From assembly GCA_018417955.1 (NCBI GenBank), contig JACTVC010000023.1, forward strand, positions 676,762 through 740,761: 64,000 nt of DNA, given 5' to 3'. This stretch comes from Laccaria trichodermophora. Lineage: Eukaryota > Basidiomycota > Agaricomycetes > Agaricales > Hydnangiaceae. The translations under genes were made by a program, and so were the position numbers. Under the pieces are notes generated by a model. That model was given only the letters and a program-made list of their open reading frames with translations, was not told the origin of the DNA and did not search any database. Below are positions 1 to 11,900 of this stretch, piece by piece. Numbering within the stretch: position 1 is the first letter of the stretch; each line of letters starts with the position of its first letter.

Positions 1-1425
1 ATGGGCCCAATTACAAAAGACATTATGATACTATACATTGGCCCAACAACATGACAATATGTATATTTGATTGTTGGGCCCAACAACAGTGCCACAGTCC
101 AAGCTAAGGGTTTATAGATTGGCCACATTGCTTAAATGGGGGTAATTTTGGCCGTTGATATATGACGGTATCAAGGTACCATTGATAGTTGGGCCCAATG
201 AAGGGAAATTGTTAAGGGAGATGGTTGGGCCTAATGTAAGGTATTTGTTAAGGGAATAGGTTGGGCCCAATGGTAGAATTTCAATGCTATGGCTTGTAAG
301 TTGGGCCCATGCCATGATATAAGCTATAGTTCATAGGTTAGCCCAATGATTATTTGAATTTTGCGGGTGTGGGCTTTGGTCCAGTAAACCTGTGGGTTCA
401 CTCCTGTTCCATTGGACCCACAGCTGCACAATTGTGCAATTACACCTGTGGGTTGGCTGTTGTGCAGTTAGCTCTTGTTCCATTACCCCCATGGGTCGCC
501 ATGCAGGCCAAATCATGTTCCCTTACCCCCATGGATTGACAATTGATCCATTACACCCTCGGGCTGGCTGTTGTTCATTACCCCCATGGGGCAGCTCTTG
601 TTCCATTGGCCCCATGGGTCACCACATGGGCCAGATTATGTTCTGTTACCCCACGGGTTGACAATAAGTCCATTACACCCATGGGATCTTATTCTGTTAC
701 ACCCATGATGTCCAGCTCTTGTTCCCTTAGACACACAGAACCTTCTTCTGTTTGGCCCATGGGTTTCCAATTACAGCCACAGACCATTTGTGGCTCCCTC
801 ATGAGTCTCCAATTACACCCACAGATTACCTGCTGCTCCATTACACCTGTGGCCACCCATAGACCATCTGCTGCTCCTTGACCAATTGGCCCTCTTCCAT
901 CAGCCCCCCACCCATGGGCCACGTTTGCAGCTGGCCTGCAAAATGGACCAACATTTGTGCCTTTACATTCACAGACCGTTATTCCGTTATACCCATGGAC
1001 CAGCAATTGTGCTGTTACATCTGTGTACGAGCTCTTGTTCCATTACACCCTTAGGCTGCACTCTCATCTGCGGACCTGCTCTTGTTCTGTTACCCCTGCG
1101 GACCAACAATTCTTTTATCCACAGACTGATGGATTACCTACTGCTCCATTACATCTGCAGACACCCATGGACCACCTGCTGGTCCTTGAACAATAGGCCC
1201 TCTTCCATCAGCCCCCACCCATGGGCTGCATTTGCAGCTGGCCTGCAAAATGGACCAACCATTGTGCCTTTACATTCACAGACCAGCTGTTGTTCCTTTA
1301 CACCCATGGACCAGCAATTCTGCATTTACATCTGTGGACCAGCTCTTGTTCCATTACACCTGCAGGCTGCCCATGCTTGTGGATCACCTCATGGCTTAGT
1401 GACTCATGTCAGGGCAAAAAATGAC
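1..1425. repeat. R1 repeat, copy 1 (truncated by window start)
   Basis: The first 340 bases carry about eight variants of the palindrome TTGGGCCCAA at irregular 30-115 bp spacing. The rest is built from degenerate units around GTTCCATTACACCC and CCATGGGC. A unit of about 300 bp beginning GCCCTCTTCCATCAGCC is tandemly duplicated (near 889-1196 and 1197-1400). A second copy of the whole repeat lies at 48,865-50,470 in the same orientation. Open frames across it are low-complexity by-products. No transposase or reverse transcriptase is visible, so I call it an unclassified dispersed repeat. Confidence 0.8.
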
Positions 1426-1443
1426 AAATATGAATATTGGAAG

Positions 1444-1525
1444 TCACCATGTGGGATTCGAACCCTGGACCTGACCATAACACTAACGCTGGCAGCATTT
1501 GCATTTAACCATTCAGTCACAGTGA
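1444..1525 (-). ncRNA. tRNA-like sequence (pseudo-tRNA or SINE head)
   Basis: Read on the minus strand, 82 bases begin TCACTGT and end ATGGTGA, which pair as a 7-bp acceptor stem with two wobbles. A perfect B-box-like GGTTCGAATCC is present, with a D-arm-like GGTTAAATGC. A 7-base anticodon loop reading CTGCCAG (anticodon GCC after U33) sits on a stem with one mismatch. Length and long variable region resemble class II tRNAs, but T-stem mismatches and the odd anticodon argue against a working tRNA. A tRNA pseudogene or SINE promoter is the likelier reading. No poly-T terminator directly follows. Confidence 0.55.
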
Positions 1526-1660
1526 TGTTGCAAGGCATGTTCCATTACATCTTTTATGTGTCATAGAAGGTCAAGTTTAAAGTGGTCTAATTAAACATGA
1601 GGATGACATGAGGCCAATTGGTATATAAGGATCTGGAAATAATGATAATTTTGGGACATC

Positions 1661-3051
1661 ATGACCAGTGATTTGACTGCCCTACAGGCTCTTACGGACA
1701 ACATTGCTCTCTATATGTATGGGCAACTCCAGTACAACATTCTGCAGGAAGGTCCCATTGACTTTCCACCCAAGGAATTGGGTGAGGATCTTGTGACGGC
1801 ATGTGAACAGGCGATCTCCATGATAACGGAAGCATGGACATCAAAGCCTATTCAAGTGGAGTGGGAAATTGAGGAGTTTGTTCAGGAGTTGGGATCGTGA
1901 CCCACAGGTATTTGTCAAAGATATCATTAGTCATCAGAATACCCATCCTTCCCACAGGCATGAATGAGGCTTTGGAGAACGAATTGATGAAGAAGTTTCC
2001 ACCTGCATATCCCCATGAATGGTTCTGGAAGGAAGACCCCTAAGAATTCTGGATTCCTGGGGTTTAACTCTAGCATGGTATTTGCCCAAGGCAATCTCTG
2101 AAACCATCCAGGTGAGCTGGACTATGCTGTGATTCTCTGACCCAATTTACCTTCAATTTATTAGAATTGTCTCATATGCACCTTGGCTCATCTTTAGCCA
2201 TACTTGGAAGAGTAGTCTGCCTTGGGCTGGAGGTGGATGGTGCAACGACCCTGCTTACTTTTGAACTACCAAACCATCAGAGATACCCACAGGAAATGTA
2301 AATCTTATGCCCCTGTGGACTGGGGCTGGGCATGAGGTATGGTTTACCTTTTGTCCTTGTGCATGTGCTGATGGGTGGCCAGTATGATGGGACACCATTG
2401 CAGGCATCATCCACCTTGAAGGATGGTTTTGGGGGAGGTCTACAGTTTCTCCATGATATTATAGACTTTAAAACTCTGATGGGTGGAGTAATGAGTGTCT
2501 TGCATCTGGTGCAGTATTGTATTATGTGGGCCACCTTTATCCAAGCTGCCAATACAGGCTCTGTAAATCTGGATGGACAGCCTTCTTCACCTGTCCATCT
2601 CATTCAAGACATGGAAGGGCTCCGCTGAATACTTCGATACTGGGCAAGTGGCTTTACAGGCTTATCAATCATAAGCCAAAGAGAAACACCATTTCATATG
2701 GATGGTCAGAGTCCCATGGGAATGTTCGACCTCCTTGCCACCATCGGTCGTACAATTGACCCAGATCTTCAGGCGGAACTTCCAGGTATTGGGATTTGAT
2801 TCCAATACAATCTGGGGACTCTGCTTTCAGTATTGTCCAAGCCCATGAGGCATGGCATGTCCAAGTCTACAGAAGAACAATATTGCTTTTCCTTCTTTGT
2901 GAGGGAACAGGTGCTTCATCAGCTCAGATATGAGGAACACCCATGGATGTTGGATGAGGTGTTTCTGGCTTGGCTGGAAATGGGGGAACATGAGAAGATG
3001 GAAACACTTATAAATCTGGAACAGAGAGGGGAATGGAAACCGTTAATTTGA
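1661..3051 (+). pseudogene. TET/JBP-like 2-oxoglutarate/Fe(II) dioxygenase candidate, KDZ-linked, with an in-frame stop
   Basis: An open N-terminal segment (MTSDLTALQALT..., 1661-1900) is followed by several frames joined by probable introns or indels. Near the C-terminus one frame reads FHMDGQSPMGMFDLLATIG, giving an HxD motif (His 2695-2697, Asp 2701-2703). It continues through LPGIGI, FQYNLGT and PMRHGMS (distal His 2851-2853) to FFVREQVLHQL. HxD followed by a distal His is the iron-binding layout of 2OG dioxygenases. The segment after HxD resembles fungal TET/JBP proteins, which oxidise 5-methylcytosine and are known to travel with KDZ transposons. A TGA at 2797-2799 interrupts the frame where Arg (CGA) would fit. 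A TATA-like TATATAAGG lies near 1620. The gene ends about 80 bp from the convergent KDZ transposase. The family call is inference from motifs; another 2OG oxygenase is possible. Confidence 0.55.
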
Positions 3052-5608
3052 ATAGGTAGCATGTTATGTAAATTAGATCTAAATCATCATCTGTAACCAC
3101 CACAAGATAGACATTCTTCAGGCAGACAAGGTTAAATCACTCCAGACCATTGAAAGTCTGCCAGGGCCTGTGTTTGAAAGGCCTGCCACATTCCCACCTG
3201 TCTCCTAGCATAGCACCCTTTTCCCAGCATAGTTTCCCTCCCCAGACCATCCCACATCTCGGCCTGATGCTGGAAATACAACATAGTCCAACACATCTCC
3301 TGGGGAGCAAGCTTGAATTCCTTGAGCCACCTATCTTGTCTTGCCTTTGCCCAGAGATAGTTTACACAGTACCCTAGAGCATCCATTAGTTGTAAAAAAA
3401 GAGATTGACTAAATCACCTGCATTCTTCCAGATGAAAGCTTTTGATAGAATCCCCATGAATATTCATTCCCCAGAACCAGGGAATATTCTCATTTCTATG
3501 GCCCTGACCATTTGGCTGAGAAATGTTCGGAAGTGTATGTGTATCCTTTTTTTGAATGGGTTTGTACTTGTTCAGAATCTCCACAGATGCACCCAGTTTG
3601 GACAAGGCCCATTGAGCTTGTGCATAGACCCAGAGGTGATGTGCCAAATTTCTATCTGCAGTATTGACTTGGTCATATCCATGGGTCTTTCCATTCTTAC
3701 TTTCCTGACTGTTAATTTCTTTTTGATAGATGAATGATTTGTGTCCTATTTCTAATCTTATGGCCACCAATGTATTGTTTGCTTGTGCCATCTAGAGATG
3801 TATCTCCCTCTGATGGGTGATTTCCATTTGGTCCAGGAGGTTGGTAAAGGCCGAGGGCAGGATGATCTCCATGCATTCAGGTAGCAGAGTGTCATATGAG
3901 GGAGGATTGGCCAGCAGCATTTCTAAATCATCCTCATGCTCATATCCATCTTCCACAGGCAGTGTCTGCATCTGCTCAGTCGCAAAGTCCACTCCCAGAA
4001 ACAACTCTGAAGCTTCTCTGTTGAAAGCATTGATTCGCCAGAGGAAGAGCTGCTGGCGTTTAGCCAGATCAACCCTGTCATCCACCGTAGGCTTACACCC
4101 CTTCATCTGGATAAAATGGCTCAATGCCAATCTGCTCTTATGAGCTGAGAGTTATGGATGAAATGGGAGCAACGTACTGGGCCTCCTGTAATTTGATTCC
4201 AGTGGTAACCCATAAAGTGATCCCCAGTGATTCCTTTCTGGTTGATTCCTCTCCCATCAGTACAACTTGAATATCCTTTTGGGTTGGAACTGGTTAAATG
4301 AATGCAAATGAGGGGTGTTCAGGTTAGGCAAAGAAGAATGCCCCTTTTGGGGCTTCCGCCTCATAGATATCCATCGCTGCAGGGTCAGTAATGCAGTTCC
4401 TCTGGGCCTCTGCAGCAAGTCTATTCCAAAGTTGGATTTGTTCAGGACCAGCAGTGTCTGAAAGTTTTGCTAACTCTTCCTCTGCATCTGCAAGTCTGGA
4501 CTGAACTTTCTTCCATCTCCAGCATAATGACAACACTAAATTCAATTGAGAACTGTTTCACCCCAATATTTGAAGCTTACCCATGTTCTTAAGTTTTTTC
4601 CAATTGTTATCCCCCATATGCAAGTTGAGGACTTCAGTCCATTGTGCGAGAGTCATTGTTCAGGAGATTCAACCAATGTGATTGAGCATAGACCAAAGGG
4701 TCTCCAGGATTTCACCATCTGACTAGCCCACTCCCTCAATGAAGGTGGGTGAGAACCTCACCAGACAGATCAACTGATATCCATGGACATGGAAAAGGCC
4801 AATTCCGGGAATGATTATCAGGCCCAGATGAACTTCGAGATATGGGCTCTTCTCCACCCATTTCTGAAAGTTTTTATGGTATTGGCAATTCACATCATAA
4901 ACAACAATGCATTTCAATATGTCCCCTGTTTTTGTGTTCTTGAGTGCCTCACAAAGGGCATAATCCATGTTCATTTGTCTACCAGGAGTAGGGTCTCATT
5001 CCAATACCAATAGACAGATTGGAAAGAATACCTTTCACCCTTCTGAAAGTCCACAACACCCCCAGGACAGTAGCAGCCATGTCTCAAACATGCAGCAGCT
5101 CCGAGTCCCGTGGAATCACATCCTTTGTGAATACAGGCCCTATCATTGATGGCATGATGCTCATTGCAGGTTGGTGCCTAGGGGATCCAAGTCAAAATGG
5201 TCTGGATCTGATGGAAATTGACTTGCCTCCTTGACCTCCTTAGCAATCTTTAAATGCTCCTTATATCTTGTCATTTCCAGAGGTCTTTACGCTGCCACTG
5301 CTTTTCCGAGCGGACTCCGGCCGGACTCCGTCAGACTGAGGGTATGCAGAACAGATATTTTTCTGCTTTGAACTGCAGCAAATTTTCCAGTGAATGTCCG
5401 AAGCTTTTCCAAGCATTTTTGGTCGGACTGGAAAGTCCATCAGACTTTTCTGACAGACTTCCGATGGACTAACAGCAAACTAGCACCCAGTCCACCAGAA
5501 ATGACCAGCAAGTGCCAACGGAATTCCAGTGGACAAATCCAACAGAAGTCCAACGGAATTCCAACAGACTGTTGTTATTATTATTAATATATAACATATA
5601 TAAAAAAT

Positions 5609-5689
5609 GCAACATTGCAGAATTGAACACTCAACCTTAGGATCTGAAGCATATGGAACCCAATGCTAAACCAGCTGCACCAAGGTGCC
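5609..5689 (-). ncRNA. tRNA-like sequence inside the hAT-like element
   Basis: On the minus strand the sequence opens GGCACCTTGGTGCAGCTGG, with an A-box-like TGGTGCAGCTGG and a D-loop-like GGTTTAGCA. An anticodon-arm-like stem GGGTT/GATCC encloses CCATATGCTTCA, close to an intron-bearing methionine (CAT) loop. GTTCAATTC is close to a B box. A run of T (ATTTTTTAT) follows directly, as a Pol III terminator would. The acceptor stem does not pair well, so this is a decayed tRNA copy or a SINE-like promoter module. Confidence 0.45.
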
Positions 5690-5795
5690 TTTGATATAAG
5701 TAAGTACGTTGTACTATACATACCTACTGTTTGACCGCTTTCCTAAAACAGTCATCGGCAAACGCTGACACATCATTTCAACGATCCCACGTCGC

Positions 5796-6335
5796 TTGTC
5801 CTCAACCACATCCATCCCCAGCAATGACAACCCACCGACCCACGACGACACGACACGCAACGCGGATGGCATGACGACACAACAACACAACAACACAACA
5901 ACACAACAACAACAACACAACAACAACACAACAACAACGAGACAACAACAACGACACAATGACGTGTCAATGACGCGCGACATGGACAACACAACGACAA
6001 CGACGACACGATGTCGTGTCAACAACGCCTGCTGACGAGACAACAACGAGGTGACGACAACGCCCAAAGAGAACGAAAGGCAACAACGACGCGCAACGGC
6101 GACAGGACGGACAACAACACAACGACAACACGACGACGATGTGATGACGACACGACGACGATGACACAACACGCGAGGACGACGACAAAACACGCGACAC
6201 GAGGATGCCGACGCGACGTGACGCGAGGACGCCGACACAACACAACGCGAGGACACCGACACAATGCGATGCGATAACGCGTCAACAATGCGCACCAATG
6301 ACCACACGCGAACGGGGATGAGGGCCCAGCACCAC
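5796..6335. repeat. CpG-rich ACAAC/GACGACA satellite inside the hAT-like element
   Basis: This stretch is a degenerate simple repeat. A nearly pure (ACAACA)n microsatellite lies at about 5878-5955, then a GACGACAACGACACG mix. It is strikingly rich in CpG compared with the CpG-poor transposase on both sides. Long open frames on both strands are artefacts of the repeat composition. Confidence 0.85.
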
Positions 6336-6339
6336 CATC

Positions 6340-6655
6340 CCCTCCCCTCTGCATTACTCACCATTCCATACCCTCACCATTACTCACCACTCCCTCCCCC
6401 CACCCTTACTCCCCTCCCTTGCTGCTCACCACTCCCTCCCCCCTCCCTTGCTCCCTCCTCCTCCCTTGCTCCCTCCTCCTCTCTTGCTGCTCCCCACTCC
6501 CTCCTCCTCCCTTACTCCCTCCTCCCTTGCTGCTTACCATTCCCTCCCCCTCCCTTTCTGTTCCTCCCCCCCCACTTTTTGTCCCTTCCCCCTCACTTTT
6601 TGTCCCTCCCCCCTCCCTTTCTGATTACCACCCCCTCCCCCTTCTCTGTAACATG
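6340..6655. repeat. Long pyrimidine tract (CCCTCC/CCTTGCT repeats)
   Basis: Roughly 310 bases are almost all C and T on the plus strand, with recurring CACTCCCTCC and CCCTTGCTGCT units. Mirror-like polypyrimidine DNA of this length can form triplex (H-DNA) structures. A purine-rich counterpart lies at 44,887-45,130 next to a similar satellite in a second element. Confidence 0.85.
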
Positions 6656-8532
6656 GAATGTAGTAAAATAAATTTATGTAGGTATAAAATATACTTTGTT
6701 TTTGAAACCTCAATGTTTTAAGGAATTTAGCATAAGGTCTGACCAGGGCCTGACTTGTTTAGATTTACTTATAAGAATTGCAGACTGGACACTGAAAGTC
6801 TGTTGGAAGTTGTGCCTTTTTTGCTTAGAAGTCTGTTGGAAGTCCATTGGAAGTCCAGTGGAAGTCCAGCAGACTGAGAACTTAGCAATTATGATGGTTT
6901 CTGCCTCTGTCCGTTGGAAATCCAACGGAAGTCCAGCAGATGTCCAACAGACACAGAATTCCAGCCAGTCCAACCATTTCTTGCTTCTAAGTAGTTTGAG
7001 TGGACTTTCACTGGACTTTGCCTGGACTTGCAGCGGAATCCAGTCATGTCCAACGGACTCCGACGGACTGTCTGCTGGGTCCATCGGAAATGGCAGGGTC
7101 CGATGAAAGTCCATTGGACAAGCAGTGGGAATGTAAAGTACTGCATTTCCACCATGTATCCCTCCCCATTCTTTAACCACACATCCGTTTCTGGCCTCCA
7201 TTGTAACTTATGATTACAAGTAAAGTTTTCATCCAATACAAAGCCCCAAGTATAGGCCCATTGCTCTGGATCCTCCTTCCAGTTGTCTGGAAGGTTTACC
7301 CCCAGCTGGGGGCATGCTGCACAGAAAAGGGCTAACTCCCCAGATCCTGGTGAATGATGATGGTGCCCAAAGCCAAACCATTTGTATTCTTTCAAACTTC
7401 TCCATTGATGACTGGCCCACAGAAGCTCTCAATATCTGTCCTGTAGGCCCATTTTAAATCAGTAGTGCCCTTCCCAAATTTTCAATATCACCTTGACCCA
7501 TTTCAGAAATGCTTTGGAGGTAATTCTCTGGAGTTTGGAATAGTAATGGGTGGCGTTCCAAATTCTCTAAAAGGTAGTCATCAAGGACATTGAAGGTGGA
7601 TGTTGTCTGTGGTAGAGCTGAAGTAGAGGGAAAGAGTCCCAATTGTAAGAGTTGAATGTCCATTGGAGATCCTCCAGGGCAATGGCAGAATGATGTTGGT
7701 AACTGATGTAATAACCTGATGTCCGTTGAGATACGATACAGGGGGATCCGGAATATCATTGTCATCCCCTAGACTTTCATTGTCATCCAGGAGATTGTCG
7801 AGATCGTTTTCAACACTATCATCATCCAGCAGGTCATCTGCAGATTCCAAGGGGATGTCAGCATGATCTGGGGCAATGTCTGGATCAATCCCCTCCATAT
7901 CTGATGAATCCCACTTCATGCCAGGGCAAGGACAACCATTGTGTCCTAAATGTATGACAGTACCCACTTTCCACAACCAAGAAGATATAAAATATGAACC
8001 ATTCCAGCTCTCCACCCTGTGAAATGGATGTTGACGATGTGATATCCTGCAGCAGTCTGTGCATTGGCAAGAGTTTCCAAAACAATCCTGGCATTTCCAT
8101 GTACCCTCCTGATTGCCACAGGTATAACACATATTGAACAGCAGGGGAGCCTCTCGTCCAAGTATTTCATCCAGATAAACTCATCGATGATACACCCATT
8201 CTCATAGATAATCATTGGATGACTGTATGTTCTGTCAGAGTATATAAATATGGATGGAAAGATCAAGTTACCTTTGACCCAATTCTATCCTGACTGTCCA
8301 TATCCATGAACATAATTTCTTCATGTGGGTCCACAGAAAAATCAACCTGTTTGATGTTCAGTAAAGAATCTGGGTTTTTCTTTGGGGATTGAGATGAGGA
8401 GGATGCATTTTGAGAAGATGAGACATCTTTTGGGAAAACTGTCTTCACTCTGACATTTCCATGGGGACCTTCCAGATAATGGGTGTGTTTCAGAGAGCTG
8501 AAGACTTTCAATCTCTGTGAACTCATTTCCAC

Positions 8533-8899
8533 TTGCTGTGGTGGCCGTGGAGAACAAGCTGTAAAGTCAGTTCGACAGTGGCCTCATGTTCATCAAACAA
8601 AAGATGACCTTTTTTTTGGATCTCCAGATTGCTATACATACAGTGTACATTCCCTTAATCGTACAGGTGGGGGTCAGCTGCCCTTGCAGACTGTTAAAGT
8701 AAAGACCAGCAGAAGATACTGGACAATCTATTTTTAACTGTATGATCTCTAACTACATTGCCAAAAAAGGAAGAAAAGTTGACAAACATGGTAATCCCAC
8801 CTTTGTTTGGTTATCAAAATGAAGTCTAACATTTCTCTACCCAACTCAACAAAGAAAAAAAAACAGACAAAAAATACATTTTCATCTGACACTCTAAAC
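8533..8899. promoter_or_regulatory. Divergent intergenic region between KDZ transposase and accessory gene
   Basis: About 370 bases separate the two divergent gene starts. The interval is AT-rich with A/T runs (GAAAAAAAAACAG near 8855, TTTTTTTTGG near 8610). No clear TATA box or operator was recognised. Its role as a shared promoter is inferred from gene orientation only. Confidence 0.4.
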
Positions 8900-8900
8900 A

Positions 8901-11900
8901 ATGACCAACTCTGAGCTAGACGTCCCCTTGCCCCCCATAGCCAAAATACCTGCTCTGACAATGGTTGAACACATTGCACCCACACCCCATATCTGGGAAG
9001 ACTGGCAGATAGATATCCTCAAGAGATATCTGCTGGATTACAAGTCAAAGAAAACTGTGGGAGCTTGGGTTGCCATTATGGGGAAGGTTCTCACCAAATT
9101 TAAGGGAAGGACAGAGTCTGGGGATGGAGGTGGGGTGAAAATATGGAAGGTAAGCTTCTTTCAAAGTCTCACTTCCATCTTGAAGGTGGTCCAGCAATGG
9201 TTCACATTGAAGTCAAGAGTTCGCAAGCCCAAAGAAATAAAAATAAGAAGCATGAATTGGAACTTCCAGACTGTGATGGCTGTTCAAAAGAAACTGGAGA
9301 TCAAAGACACCCAACAGATGTTATCATGGGATGGGGAAATCAAGTTTGGGAGTTTTCAAGTTGGATTGAATTCAGTGCTGAGCAATATGGGGAGTCAGAG
9401 ATAGAGGAGCTAAAGGAGACGGCAAGACAGTGGAATTTAGAAGGACCTCTGGATGAGGAGAAGCAGAGGTACAACATTTCCTCCATGATCCTCAGCCAGC
9501 TCATTCAGAGGGAAACAGGCTTGCAGTAAAGTCTGCAATGAAGTTCTGCCAGACATTTGCTGAGAAGGCCTGGAAGCAGCTCGGGGGCAGAGTATATATC
9601 TTCTGGGGATGTCAGGATGAAGACGTAACACTATCTGCATCCAAGTTCAACTTTAATGCTGAGCTTGGGATGGGGACGAGCTATCAAGACATCAATCCTG
9701 AAGGAAGTCTGTCTGACATTTCCTGGGGAAAATATCTGCAGCAATGTTATGATGGAAAGGACAGGTCCAGAGAAACTGAGATTGCCCTTGGAGGAAACCG
9801 CAGTGCTCCAATGGATCTGGAAACAAAGGAGAATGGTGAGCCAATACTGCCAGAGCCAGATACATGGCCCTTGGAGGTCAAAGGGGAGGTCATCATTCAA
9901 TGATTGAAAAAGCTATTAAGATCATTTCTTGGACTGCATTATTGTGAGTGGGAACAGGTCCACTCCGTATGCCCATCATCTAAAGTCATCAAAGCACTGG
10001 CTTCTGATGGTAGAACCTCCCATGTTCCATGGGCAGATATCCTAAAAGATCTGGCTGCTTTCATTGATCCCCAATATCTTCTGGATTACCATACACTGGA
10101 TGCAGAGCCTTCGCATTTGGTGATTCATAAGATGAAGATGCTCCTGACCTTTTGGATAAATTAGCAGACAGCTGGCCACATTGTCTTTTGATTTCGCCAT
10201 GTGCTCCAGGGTAGTAAACGGGTTCCTGCAAAACTTCCAGACATCCAGACCAATGCCAAGGCACCGTCACGTAGGGCAGCAAGAGCAAAGGGGACTGTGC
10301 CCAGACATGCTCTGCAGCCAAATGAACCTGATGTTTCCAGTAATGAAGAAGAAGGTAACCCCATCAAAGCAATCAAAGCCAAGGGAAAACAATCCAAGGG
10401 AGCTGCCAAGAAGCGGAAGACTAACAGAAGGAAGGGGCCAATGTCTGTGGCAGTGATCGACTCTTCCGCAGAGGACTTCAACCTCCAGGGTATTGACAAC
10501 ATGGAGTTTTCAGATGATGACCCTCTGGTTGCACATGGCACAAGGAGGAAATCACAGTGGAAGCCATGACCGAGTGCTCTTTAGACCACCGCCCTGTCTG
10601 CGGACCTCTCAATGTCATCTCCAAATCAGTGGACTTCCACCTCTGTGGGCCATGCAGAGCCCATACTCACCATGGCTACTACCCGCAGATCACCACAAGA
10701 TGTTATGGACCAGTCTCATATGGACCAGGTGGACTTGACTGCCACCTGCATACAGTGACTCACTATAAGTTTTGCACCACTTAAAAAATACTATATCTTC
10801 CTCAACTTCTGGGGACTAGCTACCATATAAATATGATAATATACAAATATTCTATATACATCTTTGACATGAATATGAGGTCTGGATCTCATCCTCTGCT
10901 TCATGTAGAAAAAAGTGAAAAAATGAGGTTTTGAGAGTTTTACCAATACTTCATATGAGGGTCTAGAAAAATGTGAAGAATTAAGTACTTGCTGACTCAA
11001 GTATACAGAACCTTGAATGATATCAATTGGGTTAGTGGTTGTTGAGGTATAGGTGTAAGGAAGGGCCTTGTTTTGGGTAGATCAAAAATGAGGTTTTGAC
11101 AGTTATACAAATACTTCATGTGAGAGTTGGAAAAATATATAGTACTAGCCTACTCAAGTATAAAGAACCTTGAATCATTTCAATTGAAGTAGCAGTTGTT
11201 GAGATATAGGTGTAAGAATGGGCCTTGTTTCATCATCAACCCCAAAACAAGCCCTTTTCTTACATCTATATGTCAACAACCGCTAATCCAATTTATATCA
11301 TTCAAGGCTCTGTATACTTGAGTCAGCAAGTACTTAATTCTTCACATTTTTCTAGACCCTCATATGAAGTATTGGTAAAACTCTCAAAACCTCATTTTTT
11401 CATTTTTTTCTACATGAAGCAGAGGATGAGATCCAGACCTCATATTCATGTCAAAGATGTATATAGAATACTTGTATATTATCATATTTATATGGTAGCT
11501 AGTCCCCAGAAGTTGAGGAAGATATAGTATTTTTTAAGTGGTGCAAAACTTATAGTGAGTCACTGTATGAGGGTCCACATCCTGCATGGCTACCACCCAC
11601 ATATCCCCAGCATCTGAACCATTTATAAATGAGCAGACCTCCTCCTCTGTGGGCCATGCACAGCCCACACCCAGCATGGCCACCATCTGTGGATCACCAG
11701 CAGACATTATGGACCAGTTGCATATGGTCAAGGTGGACTTGCCTGATGCCCACAGACATGGGTCCACATTTGTATCCACCCTATCTGCACCAGAGACTTT
11801 AGGCCCCTCTGAAAAGGTCTTATGGCAGAGGTTTGCAGCCCACCTGCCCAGAGAATGCATGGCATGGTCCATGGACCAGGTGATGACACAATTCTGAGTG

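Larger units (their letters stand above)
5280..7143. mobile_element. Non-autonomous hAT-like element, 1,864 bp, inserted in the KDZ transposase
   Basis: An exact 8-bp duplication CATTTCCA flanks it (5272-5279 and 7144-7151). The terminal inverted repeats are imperfect: the left starts GAGGTCTTTACGCTGCCACT, the right read inward starts CAGTACTTTACATTCCCACT. They share CTTTAC, CCACTGCTT and GGACT. An 8-bp duplication and a CAG-type end are typical of hAT transposons. Both subterminal zones (5300-5560, 6780-7130) are packed with short repeats such as GGAAGTCCAGTGGA. The centre holds a tRNA-like sequence, a CpG-rich ACAACGACG satellite and a pyrimidine tract. No transposase is encoded, so it depends on another element. 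Confidence 0.85.
3132..8532 (-). pseudogene. KDZ transposase with CxC2 cysteine cluster, split by a hAT-like insertion
   Basis: From the N-terminus: an acidic/serine-rich leader (8532-8263), a CxC2-type zinc cluster (CYTCGNQEGTWKCQDC and following Cys/His, about 8130-7920), an acidic linker, then the KDZ core. Core landmarks are LDDYLLENLE (near 7580), CAACPQLGVNLPDNW, FVLDENFTCNH (the DxNF motif, near 7230) and GEGYMVE. After the insertion at 5280-7143 come CLRHGCYCPGGVVDFQKGER, a probable 53-bp intron, MNMDYALCEALK, VYDVNCQYHKNFQKW and GEILETLWSMLNHI. The C-terminal part (4545-3132) ends in WAKARQDRWLKEF. Removing the insertion and one copy of its 8-bp duplication restores the reading frame exactly. 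Other stops and frame changes exist, so the gene is probably dead. Neighbours are the convergent dioxygenase and the divergent accessory gene. KDZ enzymes mobilise large DNA transposons in fungi. Confidence 0.85.

Noticed and set aside
5714..6364. Long open frames on both strands in the ACAACG/GACGAC stretch
   Set aside because: All frames are open because the DNA is a simple repeat; translations are runs of Val/Cys/Arg or Thr/Asn with no domain.
6264..6721. Proline/serine/leucine-rich frames across the pyrimidine tract
   Set aside because: Composition follows the CCCTCC tract; no start context, intron or motif.
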